Assembly: GCF_900747795.2 (NCBI RefSeq)
Contig: NC_041404.2
Span: forward strand, 78,438,616 to 78,502,615
Direction of reading: 5' to 3'
DNA from: Erpetoichthys calabaricus
Lineage: Eukaryota; Chordata; Cladistia; Polypteriformes; Polypteridae
Length of the DNA: 64,000 nt
Shown here: positions 46,985 through 58,259 of the stretch, one piece after another
How the letters are laid out: every line of letters starts with the position of its first letter
Numbering within the stretch: position 1 is the stretch's first letter
Program-made: the position numbers and the translations under genes
The notes under the pieces: generated by a model
What the model saw: only the letters and a program-made list of their open reading frames with translations
Told to the model about the DNA's origin: nothing
Database searches by the model: none

Positions 46985-47260
46985 TGGATGTCTATTTGTT
47001 TGTTTGCCAATCATGCAAAAATGGCTGATCAAATTTTAACAAAATTTTGCATGTGTGTTGCTGTTGGTCCAACTTAAAATATAAGCTATTTGTAGTAATG
47101 GGGAGAATGGTTAAAATGGGAGGGGCCATAAAAAAACAATTTCTGAAGTGGTGGGGAGCTACAATTTCCATCAGGAGTGAGCTGGGGCTTATGGGATAAC
47201 ACATCAAGCATGCAGAAAGTTTTGCAGAGGTCAAAGGCTCATCAAAGAGATCAGGTACAT
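46985..47260 (+). repeat. Unclassified repeat
   Basis: 'tgtttgtttgccaatcatgc', 'aaaaatggctgatcaaattt', 'aacaaaattttgcatgtgtg' is a phrase order I associate with dispersed fish repeats of uncertain class. Ends and family not determined. Confidence 0.3.
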
Positions 47261-47669
47261 ATATCTGTTGTCTAAAACTATATATTTTTGTCTCATTGTG
47301 GGATGTGTTTAGCCTTGTCGATCTGAGGATCTTTCTGTCTCTTCTTTATTAACTTTTAACTCATCTTTATCAGATTCCACATCTGATAATTCTATGCTGA
47401 GTCTCCGTCAGCTATCCACAACAGAATTCTTTCTTCTTCTGTCAAGGCTGCTACATCCAGGAGAAAGCCATTAGTGTAATTTTCTAACATTAAGATAATC
47501 CCCCTGTCTACTACACTGGTCATTTACAAATTAGCTATTATTTCCAATGGACAAACATCTAAATTACTCTGAGAACACACATTATGACTCCTGACATGTT
47601 CATAAACAAGAAATACATAAATAGTACAGCTGAAAATTACCCAGTATTTACTTTTTTACTTACTATAAC

Positions 47670-48457
47670 TGTAAAGTGTCATCTTCAGGTCTCTCCATAC
47701 ATGTTCTGTGAAGTTTAAGTCTAGGCTTTGGCTGGGCCACACAAGGACAGTCAGAAGCTTTTCCTGAAGTCACTTTAGCATTGTTTTGGCTATGTGCTAT
47801 TGGTTATTGTCATGCTCAAAGGTGAAACGTCACCCCAGTCGGCAATAATGTGCACTCTGGAACAGGTTTTTTCCAACGACCTCTTAGTACTTTTCTTCAT
47901 TAATCCTTCCTTTCTGCTGAGAAGCACCTTTATAACATAATGCTTCTATCCCCATGCTTCACCATAGGGAGGGTGTGAGGCAGGTGATTAGCACTGCCTT
48001 CTCTTATCCAGACAGAACGCTTGGAGTTCTGCCAGACAGTTCAATTTTTGTCTCATCAGACCAGAGAATGTTTTCTCTCAAGCTCCAAGAGTCCTTTTAA
48101 ATGCTTTTTAGCAAACTCCAATTGGCCTGTCACATGTGCCTGATTGACGGAGTGTTGCTGAGATTGTCATTCTTCTGACAAGTTCTGCCATCGCAGAAAA
48201 GAACTCCTGAAGTTCTGTTAGAGTGACCATTGGGTTCTTGGTTATCTCCCAGACCAAGGCCTTTCTTGCCCAGTTACACAGTTTGTCCTGATGACCAACA
48301 CTTGGTGGTTCCAAACTTCTTCAATTTCACCATTTTTAAAAGTCACTGTGCTCATGGGAGCACTCAAAGCTTTAAAAATGGTTTTATACCCTTTCCCTGA
48401 TCTGTGCCTCAACATAGTTTTATTGCAGTGGTCTGCAGAGAGATTCTTGGACTTCAT
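47670..48457 (-). pseudogene. Old Tc1-type transposase relic (third family)
   Basis: Minus strand, starts 'MKSKNLSADHCNKTMLRHRS' then 'GKGYKTIFKALSAPMSTVTF', 'NCVTGQERPW' / 'HQDKLCNWARKALVWEITKN' in another frame, 'PMVTLTELQEFFSAMAELV', 'SDETKIELSGRTPSV'-type text near 48045, and 'VWPSQSLDLNFTEHVWRDLK' near 47700, the worn catalytic Glu region. Multiple frame changes and substitutions in the DDE motifs. No terminal repeats were found, so it is an old, end-less copy. Confidence 0.7.
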
Positions 48458-48489
48458 GGGATATCTGTCCATTAGACTTATTTCAAGGT

Positions 48490-49345
48490 AATTGGAGTAC
48501 ACTCACTTTATAAAAAAGAATATTATTGATATACCCAAGAATTATAGAAATATGATAATTGCATATACTATATATTGCCATAAGACCTGGCACAATGCAG
48601 ATGAGATGAACATTTAATATAGAAAAAGCTTGTTATGCTTAGTTTGCTGATTTTCTTAGGTTTGTTGATTTTACAAGCTTTTAAAGATGATGTCTAATGC
48701 TGTGTGGCCTTTTATGTTCAGTATCATTGCACCAGATTGAAACTGAGAATTTTGCTTGTGATGAAATACATGTTTTCTTTGCCACATGGTCCTTTGTGTC
48801 TGTAGTGAGGTTCAGTCTTTTTCAGTACACTGTTAGGCACTTTGCCGTGTCCTCTGCAACTTCATGGAAAAGAGCCAAGGTCTTCACAGACTAAGGCTGT
48901 GTCTCAATCTTCCCAAAAATGGGCTCAATCACTGCCACTGAGCTGGATGTTAGAGCTAGTTCAGCGCATCCAGCTCCATCATCCATTCAATTTACACAAA
49001 ATAAACTTTTGCAAATTGTTCTGAATGTTGATCATGTCTGTCTGGATATCTATTATCAGTTGGACAACCCCATGTTTAATAAAGCTTATTTTCTCATCCT
49101 GATGACATCACATTTCTTATTCTTCAGGTTTTCCTCACCTACTGATTCTTATGACAATATCTTCTGTCTACTTTGATGATGTGATAGGACCCTTTGACCA
49201 GTCCAGGAGACTAGAGAACATTTTGTATTGGTGATTGATTATTCAGAAACAGTCATTGTGTTAATCCACACACAGAGCAATACTAGAATAATATCATTGC
49301 ATTTATTTACTATTTAAAGTCACTTTTCATAGTACAGGATCACTG
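48490..49345. other. No recognisable feature
   Basis: AT-rich stretch without a nameable element or gene. Confidence 0.4.
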
Positions 49346-49347
49346 GA

Positions 49348-49427
<80 letters not shown>

Positions 49428-49428
49428 A
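49346..49428. repeat. (AAAG)n microsatellite
   Basis: About 20 units, directly joined to 'aatttatatggcacctttaa', the 3' end of the minus-strand LINE that follows; best read as its expanded (CTTT)n tail. Confidence 0.95.
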
Positions 49429-50036
49429 TTTATATGGCACCTTTAACAATCTCAAGGCAGAGGAGGAAAAAAATGAAATGTTCATTGAAGAGGAGAGTCT
49501 TTAAAACATATTTGAAAGTACAGTAGAGAAGGAAGAGCAGTCGTGGTGAGATTTAAGGTAAAGAGGAGCAGGGTTATGCAGGACTTTGAAAGTGAGGAGC
49601 AGGATTTTGGATTTGATATGGGGCTGACCTGGTAACCAATGTACAGTAGCTGAAAGAGAATGGAGGTGATGTGAGCAGAACGCTTCATATAGGTGAGAAC
49701 TCCAGCTGCAGGGTTGTGAGTATACTGTAACTTTTGTAAGCACTTTGCAGGAAGGCCAATGAAGAGAGATCTACCGTAATCAATACAAGACATAATGAAA
49801 GCACAAACCAAAGTTTGTGCATTGTTCCTAGTGAAAAACAGGAGAAGATGAGCAATGTTACGGAGCTGAACAAAATGCAGCCTTGGAACTTGATATGTAA
49901 CTCAAAATTAAGTAATGAGTCAAATATTACACAAAGAATTCTGACAAAAGGAGCAGGCTTAACAATCAGACTATCAATCAGGATTTTGGGCCAACCAGTA
50001 AAACTTCAGTTTTGTCACTGTTAAACTTCAGAAGTA
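49429..50036 (-). pseudogene. L2-type LINE reverse transcriptase C-terminus
   Basis: Minus strand: 'FNSDKTEVLLVGPKS' (50025), 'FIMSCIDYGRSLFIGLPAKC' (49795), 'LQKLQYTHNPAAGVLTYMKR' and 'SAHITSI' (49690), 'HWLPGQPHIKSKILLLTFKV' (49630), 'LHNPAPLYLK' (49560). This is the L2 order (usual forms LDYCNSLF, HWLPVxxRIxFKILLLVFK). Two frames are needed. The upstream part is cut by the Helitron-like element at 50037. Confidence 0.8.
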
Positions 50037-51479
50037 CTAGGGGGCTTTGCTCCCTGCTCGCTTTCCTCGCCAACCCCCGTGTTTGGTTTTCCGGATACAC
50101 ATTTTTAAGATTTTTTTTTTCTTTGAATTGTTGCTATTTCATTTGTTTCACTTTTATTTCAGAACTTATGTAAAAACAATATCTGGAATCTTTCGAGTCC
50201 CAATATGCTGAATCTTTTAAATGAGGTCAGTGAGACATGTGTTTAATGACTTTGTACCATAATTTAGGATAGGTTTCTCTGTTTGGAATTTCAGCACAGA
50301 TAAAGCGATCCACATCATCAGCAGTTAATAATTTTTTTTGCAAAGTAACCAATAAATGCATGTGAGGTAAAACACGTTTTTTATAAATTCTATGACTTAA
50401 ACTTCAAAGCCTTACAATATTTACATACTTCTGACATATCACCTGTGTCCATATATTCAATCTTTATTCGCCTTTTTTCACTAATGCAACGTTTACTTTC
50501 TTTTTTTAACACTGTCGTTTTTTTCTGCTTTCATATTCTGTATCTTGCTCTGTATGTGTTTCGGTCCTACGTTTTTTTTTTGAGTCTTTTGAATTCCACT
50601 GTTTTCATTATCTCTAACCTGCTCTGCATGTGTTTGGCCCCTTTGTTTTTTACCCTCTTTATGATGTTTTACTTTGTTTTCTACTCTGTCTTTTATTTCT
50701 GACCTCACTTTGTCCTGCTTTTTTTCCAATGACACCTGGTCCGTGGTGATTATTTTCCCTTTTTCGAGTAAACATTTCCATTTGTTTGCACTATTGCGAT
50801 CTTTACTTTCTTTTTTTTTATATTTTCTAATTTTTCTTCTTTCATATTCTTTAACTTTCTCCAAATTTATTTCATGCATACGTTTTTTTTTGAGCCTTTC
50901 GAATTCCACTACTTTCATAATCTGCTCTGCATGTGTATAGCTCCAACATTTGTGAACGTGTTTATGAAGTTCTACTTTGTCTTTTACTCTGTCTTTAATT
51001 TTTGAGCCGATTAGACGTGCTTTGTTTCAATTCCACTTGTTACAGGCTGATAATTACTTTCCTTATTTTCTGAATTTGCACCTAGATTATTTTTTCTTTT
51101 TTGCCTTTTTTTTCTCTCCAACGCTTTTGAGTTTCTTTTCTCTGCGCTGCTTTCTTCTTCGCTTAGTCAACGTTTTATTATAACATACTGTCCTTATACG
51201 CTTTATATGCACTGAGACCCTGGATCTGTGTGTGCTCAAATCCTTCACAAGACTGAATGTTTTGCTGCCCCGTTGTCTTATTTGATATTGATTGTAAGTA
51301 GGGAGTGTCTTGCAAGAATCTCATGTTCTACGTCATCGCGAGACGGTCCTGGGTCAATCTCTTGGCACAATGTCTCATGTTTAAGGTCCTCTTTTAACTG
51401 TCTTCCGTGATCTTAATATGAAGATTACGTCTTGACGCTCTACTGTTTTTCTCCAGGACTTTTTTTTATAATAGAGAGA
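50037..51479 (-). mobile_element. Helitron-like element, 1443 bp
   Basis: Minus strand: begins tctctctattataaaa at 51479 and ends with the hairpin region 'gggagcaaagccccctag', CTAG at 50037-50040. T flanks both ends, the T-T site described for Helentron-type elements. It has lysine-rich coding remains but no Rep or helicase motif that I can see. It interrupts an L2-type LINE. Length is well below an autonomous Helitron. Confidence 0.6.
50493..51180 (-). pseudogene. Lysine/glutamate-rich N-terminal remnant of the Helitron-like element
   Basis: From about 51180 the minus strand reads 'TKRRKQRREKKLKSVGEKKR', then after a stop region 'MKVVEFERLKKKRMHEINLE' (50918), 'KVKEYERRKIRKYKKKESKD', 'HAEQVRDNENSGIQKTQK'. 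The segment 'HxEQxxDxENSxI' occurs in a related form upstream ('HMQSRL*K' position), so the protein contained diverged internal repeats. Such basic, low-complexity N-terminal parts precede the Rep domain in some Helitron proteins, but nothing here proves it. Confidence 0.4.
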
Positions 51480-51484
51480 AATAA

Positions 51485-52790
51485 ATATGCCAACAAATAA
51501 AAATATTGTGAAATGTGACAATAAGTAATAGCATCACGAAATCTCAGTATAAACAATTTAAGTGTTATAAAATGTTTTGAGTCTTATTTCTTTATGCATT
51601 TCTTAAATTAGACTTCATTTATTTCAGTGACACCACACACAACATAAAATAAGCTCTGAAATGAAAACTGTCACTTTCAATCATCAACATTAACAAGGTG
51701 GGCTCTGCTTTTTGATTGGCGGATCGTCTGCAGAGTGGAAGTATGTGCTTGACTTGACGTGGGAATGCTGTGGCTCATGTGCAATGCTCCAAGTTGTGGC
51801 TGGACACATCGGATATAAGTGCAAAAAAAGTTGTTCATAATTACTGTGCAAACTGGCTACTTTAATTCATGAAACTCCCAAATAATCAATAAGAGTTTGC
51901 CTCTGAAGTGTCTGCTGTAAATGTGGCACTTGAGGTTTACATCCACACTACCAAAAATTCACCAATCAAAAAAAATCACTTACTGGAACCCATCCTCTTA
52001 ACTTGGGAATGAGAAAGGTTTTCATTTCCAGGTTTATGTCATGTTGCTTGCAGTGTCACTGAAATGAACAAATGAAAAAATAAATAAATACGTGACACAT
52101 TAACATTTCACGTTGTTATTACTGTATTTATGTATTGTTACATTTCACAGTACTTTTGTTCATTTGTGTATTTATCTATTTAGTTAATTTTGTTCCAAAT
52201 ATTCCTCCATATACTGGGCCAACAACGGGACCTTAATATAGTAATAAAACTGCATCCATTTTAACCTTGAAACATTAACTAGTGTTAGGGTGTAACCTGA
52301 AGTGTTGTTTCATGAACCCACTGCGTGCTGCCACTCACTTTGTTTACTGAATACTTAAAGCTGCCAACCAGTAGTCTGTCCTTTTAGCGTAAAAAAAGGG
52401 AATCCACCAAATGCCTGTGTTTGCTGTGCTCTATAGCGCATCTAGAGTTGGTGATGGGACGTGCAGATTATCGCCCGAGCCTTTCAGTCTACGTGAGTAA
52501 AGGTTACCTCGTATTTGATGAATCTTCAAATAGGCATATTCCTCCTCGGGACTCTTTATATTTAGCCGATTCAAATAAAGCATGTGGCGCAGACTGATAA
52601 TGAATGAAACCACCGCCCCTCAATCGCCACCACATCCGAGATCTACGCTAGCAACAGCTACTACTGAATTTATTCTGTAAGAATCTTTACTTATATTTGC
52701 ACATGGGCGATGGGAATTCTGCATTTAATTTTGTAAGTATGTTGTTTTTGAATCATTTTTAGATGAAACATTAATCTGCAACTACTTAAT
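51485..52790. other. Start of the repeat-poor island
   Basis: No transposon, tail or microsatellite of note. Short open frames lack motifs. A 'tctacgtgagtaaag' at 52490 has the form of a splice donor, but nothing else supports an exon. Confidence 0.4.
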
Positions 52791-52809
52791 AGCGATTATA
52801 AAACGGTGA

Positions 52810-52881
52810 TTCCCATACCGGGAGTCGAACCCGGGCCGCCTGGGTGAAAACCAGGAATCCTAACCGCTAGACCATATGGGA
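52810..52881 (-). tRNA. tRNA-Glu (anticodon TTC)
   Basis: 72 bases reading tcccatatggtctagcggtt from 52881. The acceptor pairs tcccata with tatggga. A-box 'tggtctagcggttagg' and B-box 'ggttcgactcc' are intact, and the anticodon loop 'gttttcacc' gives TTC. The 3' trailer 'accgttttata' has a TTTT Pol III terminator at 52800-52803. No intron. All four arms pair, so it is probably functional. It lies 458 bp head-to-head from the tRNA-His gene. Confidence 0.97.
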
Positions 52882-53339
52882 CAGCCGAAAACAGTAGTCA
52901 CACACAACATCAAAAACACTTGTTCTCTTCATAAATTTTTTTGTTAGAGTTTCTTTCCATAGGTCAATTTTGAAAACAATCCTCAGCACACTTATGCTTC
53001 ACCGGATGAATTATTTGCAAACGTTTAAAAGCTTACCACTGGACAGGGCTGTTTACTGAACAAAATCAAAAGCAACCGTAACGCTCCAGCCATCTCCCAC
53101 CGTTCCGATCTCCCCAAGTCGGGACGAGACGCCCTACAGAATACACCCCTGCACTAGAGCAACTGGACGCGCAAAACTTGGATGTCCTTCTCAAAAGATT
53201 TTGCATATTGTTTTCGAGATTAAGTATCCTCTGATACCACCGTGCCAATAATGCATAGTTAACCTTACGCGATGGTCACACTTGTATTTAGCTAACCAAT
53301 TTACAAAGGACTTGAATTGACCGAGTTCTCCGATGGGGT

Positions 53340-53411
53340 GCCGTGATCGTATAGTGGTTAGTACTCTGCGTTGTGGCCGCAGCAACCCCGGTTCGAATCC
53401 GGGTCACGGCA
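53340..53411 (+). tRNA. tRNA-His (anticodon GTG)
   Basis: 72 bases starting gccgtgatcgtatagtgg. The acceptor pairs gccgtga with tcacggc. Anticodon loop 'cgttgtggccg' gives GTG. B-box 'ggttcgaatcc' is intact. The extra G at -1 would be added after transcription; the genomic base before it is G. A T6 run at 53431-53436 is the likely terminator. Divergent neighbour of tRNA-Glu. Confidence 0.97.
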
Positions 53412-53639
53412 TTGATATCTCCACGCTCCCTTTTTTAAGGTGAAGCAAAATATTCAATAAGATTGTGGTGCGCTACTGGACAACGAGTTAAAAAAAAACC
53501 CATCTGTAATACAAAAGATAAATAAAGAAATAATACGTCCGCCAGACTACACCTTGCTTCCGGGCAGGGTCAGACGCTTAATGGACAGGAATCGCCTATC
53601 TTACCCGAATGTGGGAGCGGACTCTATGGAAATTTGATG

Positions 53640-53695
53640 ACATTTGGCCCCGCCCACATCAGTACCCGTTGTGAGGACTTTGTTGATTGGAGCGA
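53640..53695. promoter_or_regulatory. Possible GC-box/CCAAT cluster
   Basis: 'ccccgcccac' at about 53648 and 'gattgga' (reverse CCAAT) at about 53685 lie 35 bp apart in a CpG-richer patch. They are common proximal promoter elements. No first exon could be identified, so this is only a suggestion. Confidence 0.25.
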
Positions 53696-53699
53696 GGTG

Positions 53700-56600
53700 A
53701 CTTCGTTCAAACAATGACATTGTTTTCGAAACATCGCGGCCTTTACTTCCTATATTTTTTACATTGCTAGTTTCCATACAGACCTCTCCCAGGTCTGGGA
53801 AAAATATTGCTTTTTGTTATTCTCCTAAATTCAAGCAGGTACACTACAATATGTAATGTTTGCAGCTGAACCGGATAGAAAAAAGAATAAAAAGATACAG
53901 TGTTACAACAGCATTCTGTGCTGTTACCGTTGTCCAGGGAAGTGGCCCGCGCTTATAGTTATTTATAAAAGCTTGCTGGTTTGGTCGCTGACTAGCTGTT
54001 GTACAGAAGTTTTGTTTGCTTTGTAAATTGTAGGCCTAGGCACTGCCAAATGTTGCGTGTGCTGTAAACTGTAAGCAGTTAATTTAACTATAACGTTTAC
54101 TGTAAAAACATCCTTTCTTGTTGCCACTAAGAGGACGTGTAGGATATTTTTTGATTCAATTTCGCTTAATTTTAAGAGTGTTTTTTGATCTTTTTTCACT
54201 TTGTGCGTGAGTAAGCTTGAGTATTCGAGGACCACTGGAAAAAGGGATTTAATTTTGCAGCACGTTGAGGGTGCGGAGCAGCAGGGGTTCAATCACTGAG
54301 CGTACTGCCCTGTTATGTGTAGCACTCTCAGGCCGGTGTCCTCCCCGAGCCCTTCACCCCAAGTTCGGGCCCGACATGGGCCAGTGACCATGTCAGTAAC
54401 CTGTAATGCAAGGTAAGTCATTGGCCCGTAAGCGCCAGACACAGTCCCCGTGAGACAGTGCGAAAACGTAGAAGTAAAGTATACACTCCTTTCTCTTACT
54501 GCTGCTGAAAAGCCGGTGTCCCAAATTAAGAAATCGCTCGGCCGCCGATTTGGAAAGTGAATTAAAAGATGCAGCTAGTTTCTTCCATACTTTTTCAATC
54601 TGATTGCGATTGTTTTCCAGATCTGATATGAAGTCTCTAACAGTATGTATTATATTATAGTATGTGTTCATATGTGAAGTTTGAGATATTCTTTTGGATA
54701 TTGTTTTGTCTTAGAATAGGCGTTTTACGCCTTGGTGACTTATCCGTTCTGTTATTATGGCAAGCAGGGTGCATAATGAATGACAAGTATAAGCTTTTTT
54801 GTATTATTAACAAAATTGAGAAAATGAGTTATAGCACTACCAGATCAAGACTCTCACAGGCCCCAGGGTGTCACACACATATAAAAATAAAATGAGCCTG
54901 GGGGGGTCTCCCTCGGAGATTTCAGCGCTAGAGGTGCAGCAGTACAATCCACGAGTAACCGCCTCAGTGTGTTGCGTTCTGAACGCGGAATTTGCAGCAA
55001 CAGAAAAATGCCGCTATTGATAAAATAGCTCGAGTGACGTTAGAAATTTCATTAATGTATTTCAACGGAGCTATGTTTAGGTAGGGCTGAAATTTATACT
55101 GCATAATCTAACGAGACTGAAGGTGGCCATTCGCAGCTCCTCTTAACTTTCTACATGCTTTCTATGGCCTTTTCAGATGCTGGATGTGAATAACATTTAA
55201 AACAACAACAACATTTATTTCGATCTAATGTAGCTTTACCATTGACATTATTTTTTACACTAAGTTTATAAAAAGATTTACTTTCACTCTGAGCTCCGTC
55301 CCTTTAGATCAAGAGGAATATGTAGTTAATTGAGAAAGGACGAGATGTGAATTGCTGGCTCGCTGTCATCAATGATCAGACGGCCAACTGAGCAAACCGA
55401 GGAGAAACCCAAAACAAAAACGAGGCGATAGCTACAAATTAGTTAAGCTTGGTATTGATCTTGTTTCACTGTAAACCTCAACAGCACACCTAAGGATCAT
55501 CTCCTCATGTTATTGTCCTGCCTAGTCTGGTCTTGATCTGCTGCCAGTAAAGTACTATCTCAGGTACACTCCAACTTGACCCACTGTGATCAGCACTCTG
55601 TGTTCTGGTTACAGCAAGTTTGTATTCCCTTAGCAACAGACAACTTCAAAAACATATACATTGCATTGAGTCGTTATATGCATTTACTGAGTTCTGGATC
55701 CCTACACTATTTGTGAAAACCCAGATGTGCCTTCATTAAAACACCATATTAGTGCAATAGTTTTAATGGCACCCTATAGTGCTGAATATCTTTCGGCCTA
55801 CTTGCTCTTTTTATCACCTCAGATGATGGATGGAATGGCATGGCAGTGGTTGATGGCTGTCCTTGATGCCCACATGCTTCTCCAGGCAACATTAACAAGT
55901 TCTCCCTTACAGCATTTCATGTTCCCAGGGTGGCACCCCTGCACTGGATCCCCCTTCTGAGCTAACTAGGTTTCCATTTTCTACACCTCTAGCACCAGTA
56001 ATTGACAGCAAGTAACAAAGATGAAGCTACTGCTGCCATCCAAGTGGCAGTGTGTCCACCCAATTTCTACAGCGCCTTGTTAGTGCCACATGCAGTTAGT
56101 GCCCATAAAGAAATCAGTGTGTCTCAGTCCAGTAACAGGAGAGTCCATAGGAAACTTTGCTGAGACTTCCTCCTATCCTGCTATCATTATGGAGCACAGC
56201 AAGCAGCCAGGCTGAGCCACAACCCACACATTACCCTCCAAAAGGGCAAAGTAATAAAAAGAAATCAAGTTTCAAATCTCACTCAAAATGTCAAAACTGT
56301 TGGAGCATCCAAATCACATTTGTACCATCTACTCTTATTTTGCAGTGTCTTTGAAATTTGACTAGAGGAGGAAAACCTGATGTTCACATCAGTCATTAAA
56401 CAATAAATCAAAGTATAGCAAAAATAGTGCAAATTTGGCTATATACATTTATTTACCACACAGTGAGGGACCCTTAAAACGAAGTAAAAGGGTTATGATG
56501 TGCATGGTTCAAAAATTAAAGGGGCAATATTGTGTGAAGGACATCTTTAAATTTTTGATTGCTGGTAAAAAGACTAAATGGAATTACATCATGCCACACA

Positions 56601-56800
56601 TGTACATGTAAGTATGAGGGAAATCTACACTCTGCTGCAGGAATTCATAGTGATGCAATAATTCATGGGATGCATTTTCTTAGAAATAAAAACAAAAACT
56701 GGCACAAAAATGTATAAATAAATACAGAAAAATGAACATACGAATGTATAAAAGTACATACCAGTCCACACACAGGGGACAGCAAGCATTCAGACTGAGA
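53700..56800. other. Repeat-poor sequence, no gene supported
   Basis: Few recognisable repeats. The longest open frames (for example 53963-54292 minus and 54393-54671 minus) have no known motif. A CpG-richer patch lies at 54300-54400. This could be low-copy intergenic or intronic host DNA. Confidence 0.4.
55570..55632 (+). pseudogene. Possible degenerate tRNA-His relic
   Basis: 'gtgatcagcactctgtgttc' then 'tggttacagcaagtttgtat' and 'tcc' can be laid over the tRNA-His sequence 'cagtactctgcgttgtgg...gcagcaa...cgaatcc'. The match covers the D arm end, anticodon arm and part of the T arm, with a deletion in the T arm. The acceptor stem is not preserved. It could be chance. Confidence 0.3.
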
Positions 56801-57699
56801 TTTCAGTTGTCAGTAGCTGACCAAGGTCATTTAAATGGAATGCAGGTCAAGGAAATCTTTTCTGTTGCTTATAGTTTTCTTTCTCCCATTCTACTATGTT
56901 AGTTATATACTGTATGTTGTGCCACACAATGGCATCATAGCCCTTTAAGAGCCCTGGCCTGCTCCATTTAGTTTTGCCAACCATCCTGATCTTGGGTTCA
57001 AAATCTCCATCCTCACACCTCGAACCTACGTAGATTCTCCTCCATGCCATCAGCCAGTCTTGACTTATGTGGTCAACCATGGCTTCTACTACCTTCTTGT
57101 TATGATGGAGGACGTTTGGAGCTACTCTGTCATTAAGCATTTATTCCAGGTGGCCGGTCCAGCATAGTCTTCCTCTCTTTACTTTGATAACAATGGAGAG
57201 TCTTTCCACAGGTTTTACAGCTTAACATTGTTTTGGATTCACTAGACGCCATTATCCTGTATAAGTCTGTAAACTTTCTCATCATTTTACATTCCCAACA
57301 GGCCAGCCTGGAGTACTGGTGTACTGTGTGCAGTTTTTGGTAGGGCTGCCAACTCTCTTTCTCTGGAAATGTGGACATTTGGGGCGAAAAATGAGGTCTC
57401 TTGATGCCATAATATGCCTTTATACTGTCTTATGGTTTTTTAAAATGATATAAAACTTTAGTAGCAGTTTATTACTATAATTATGATAAGATGGCCACAA
57501 TCACAGTCATTGGCAAACTAATAACCCATTAAATATTTTGAATATGTCAAGCCTCTCAAATTAACAGACGTCATTCCTTCCATTCTTATTTGCATAGCTT
57601 AACTGTTGTAATCCTGTAAAAAATAATACACATAGTAAATTCACTTCTAGTAAAATAAAAATAATTTTACTCTTTTCAATTTAGTTTATTTGCATTTAT

Positions 57700-57906
57700 C
57701 TACATTCTTTTATATTTGTCCACTGAAACTATTTTCCTCAGTAAATCTGGGTTCTTGGATAAATATGAATAGAAATCTTTACATAGCATGCTACTGAAAC
57801 TGACTCTTGTGAGCATTAGCCCCTTAATCGAATCTGTTCTGCCCTTTCGAAAACAAGGAGATTTGTTGTTCAAGAAGTCTGTGAACTTGCACTTTCTTTT
57901 CGGCAT
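57700..57906 (-). pseudogene. hAT transposase N-terminal remnant
   Basis: 'MPKRKCKFTDFLNNKSPCFR' is the typical start of hAT transposases that then enter a BED-type zinc finger; here the zinc ligands do not follow in frame and the text diverges ('SSMLCKDFYSYLSKNPDLLR'). The dimerisation/DDE part is gone. Assignment by eye. Confidence 0.5.
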
Positions 57907-58130
57907 AATGGGTATTACTGAATTTATGTAAATGAAAGCATTATGAAAATATTATTAAATTACTTGAAGAAGTGACTTATTACTTGATCAACTGATGACT
58001 AAAAAGATACTGCATTTATATGAATGAATACATGTGTGATTGTTTTTTTAATTAACTGAAACTTTAATAGTTGACTCATTCATTTACAATTATAAATTCA
58101 TTTTGGAACAACGGGTGATAATAACAATGT

Positions 58131-58259
58131 CAGTCAGTCAGTCATTGTTCATCCCGCTATATCCTAACACAGGGTCACGGGGGTCTGCTGGAGCCAATCC
58201 CAGCCAACACAGAGCGCAAGTCAGGAACAAACCCCAGACAGGGCTCCAGCCCACCACAG
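58131..58259 (-). mobile_element. 129 bp SINE/L2-type tail with 10 bp target duplication
   Basis: Bounded by 'ataacaatgt' at 58121-58130 and 58260-58269. Minus strand: 'gtggtgggctggagccctgt', 'ctggggtttgttcctgactt', 'ggctgggattggctccagca', 'gtgaccctgtgttaggatat', ending in (GACT)n. It is the freshest-looking copy of this tail in the window and sits inside the hAT relic. Confidence 0.85.

Noticed and set aside
54300-54400. GC-rich block resembling rRNA or snRNA text
   Set aside because: No 5S, U-RNA or rRNA landmark could be matched.
56847-57378. Two adjacent minus-strand frames with Cys pairs (CWECK, CKTCGK)
   Set aside because: The four cysteines hint at a zinc finger, but spacing fits no family I know and no homolog is recognised; part of it runs into the CR1 fragment.
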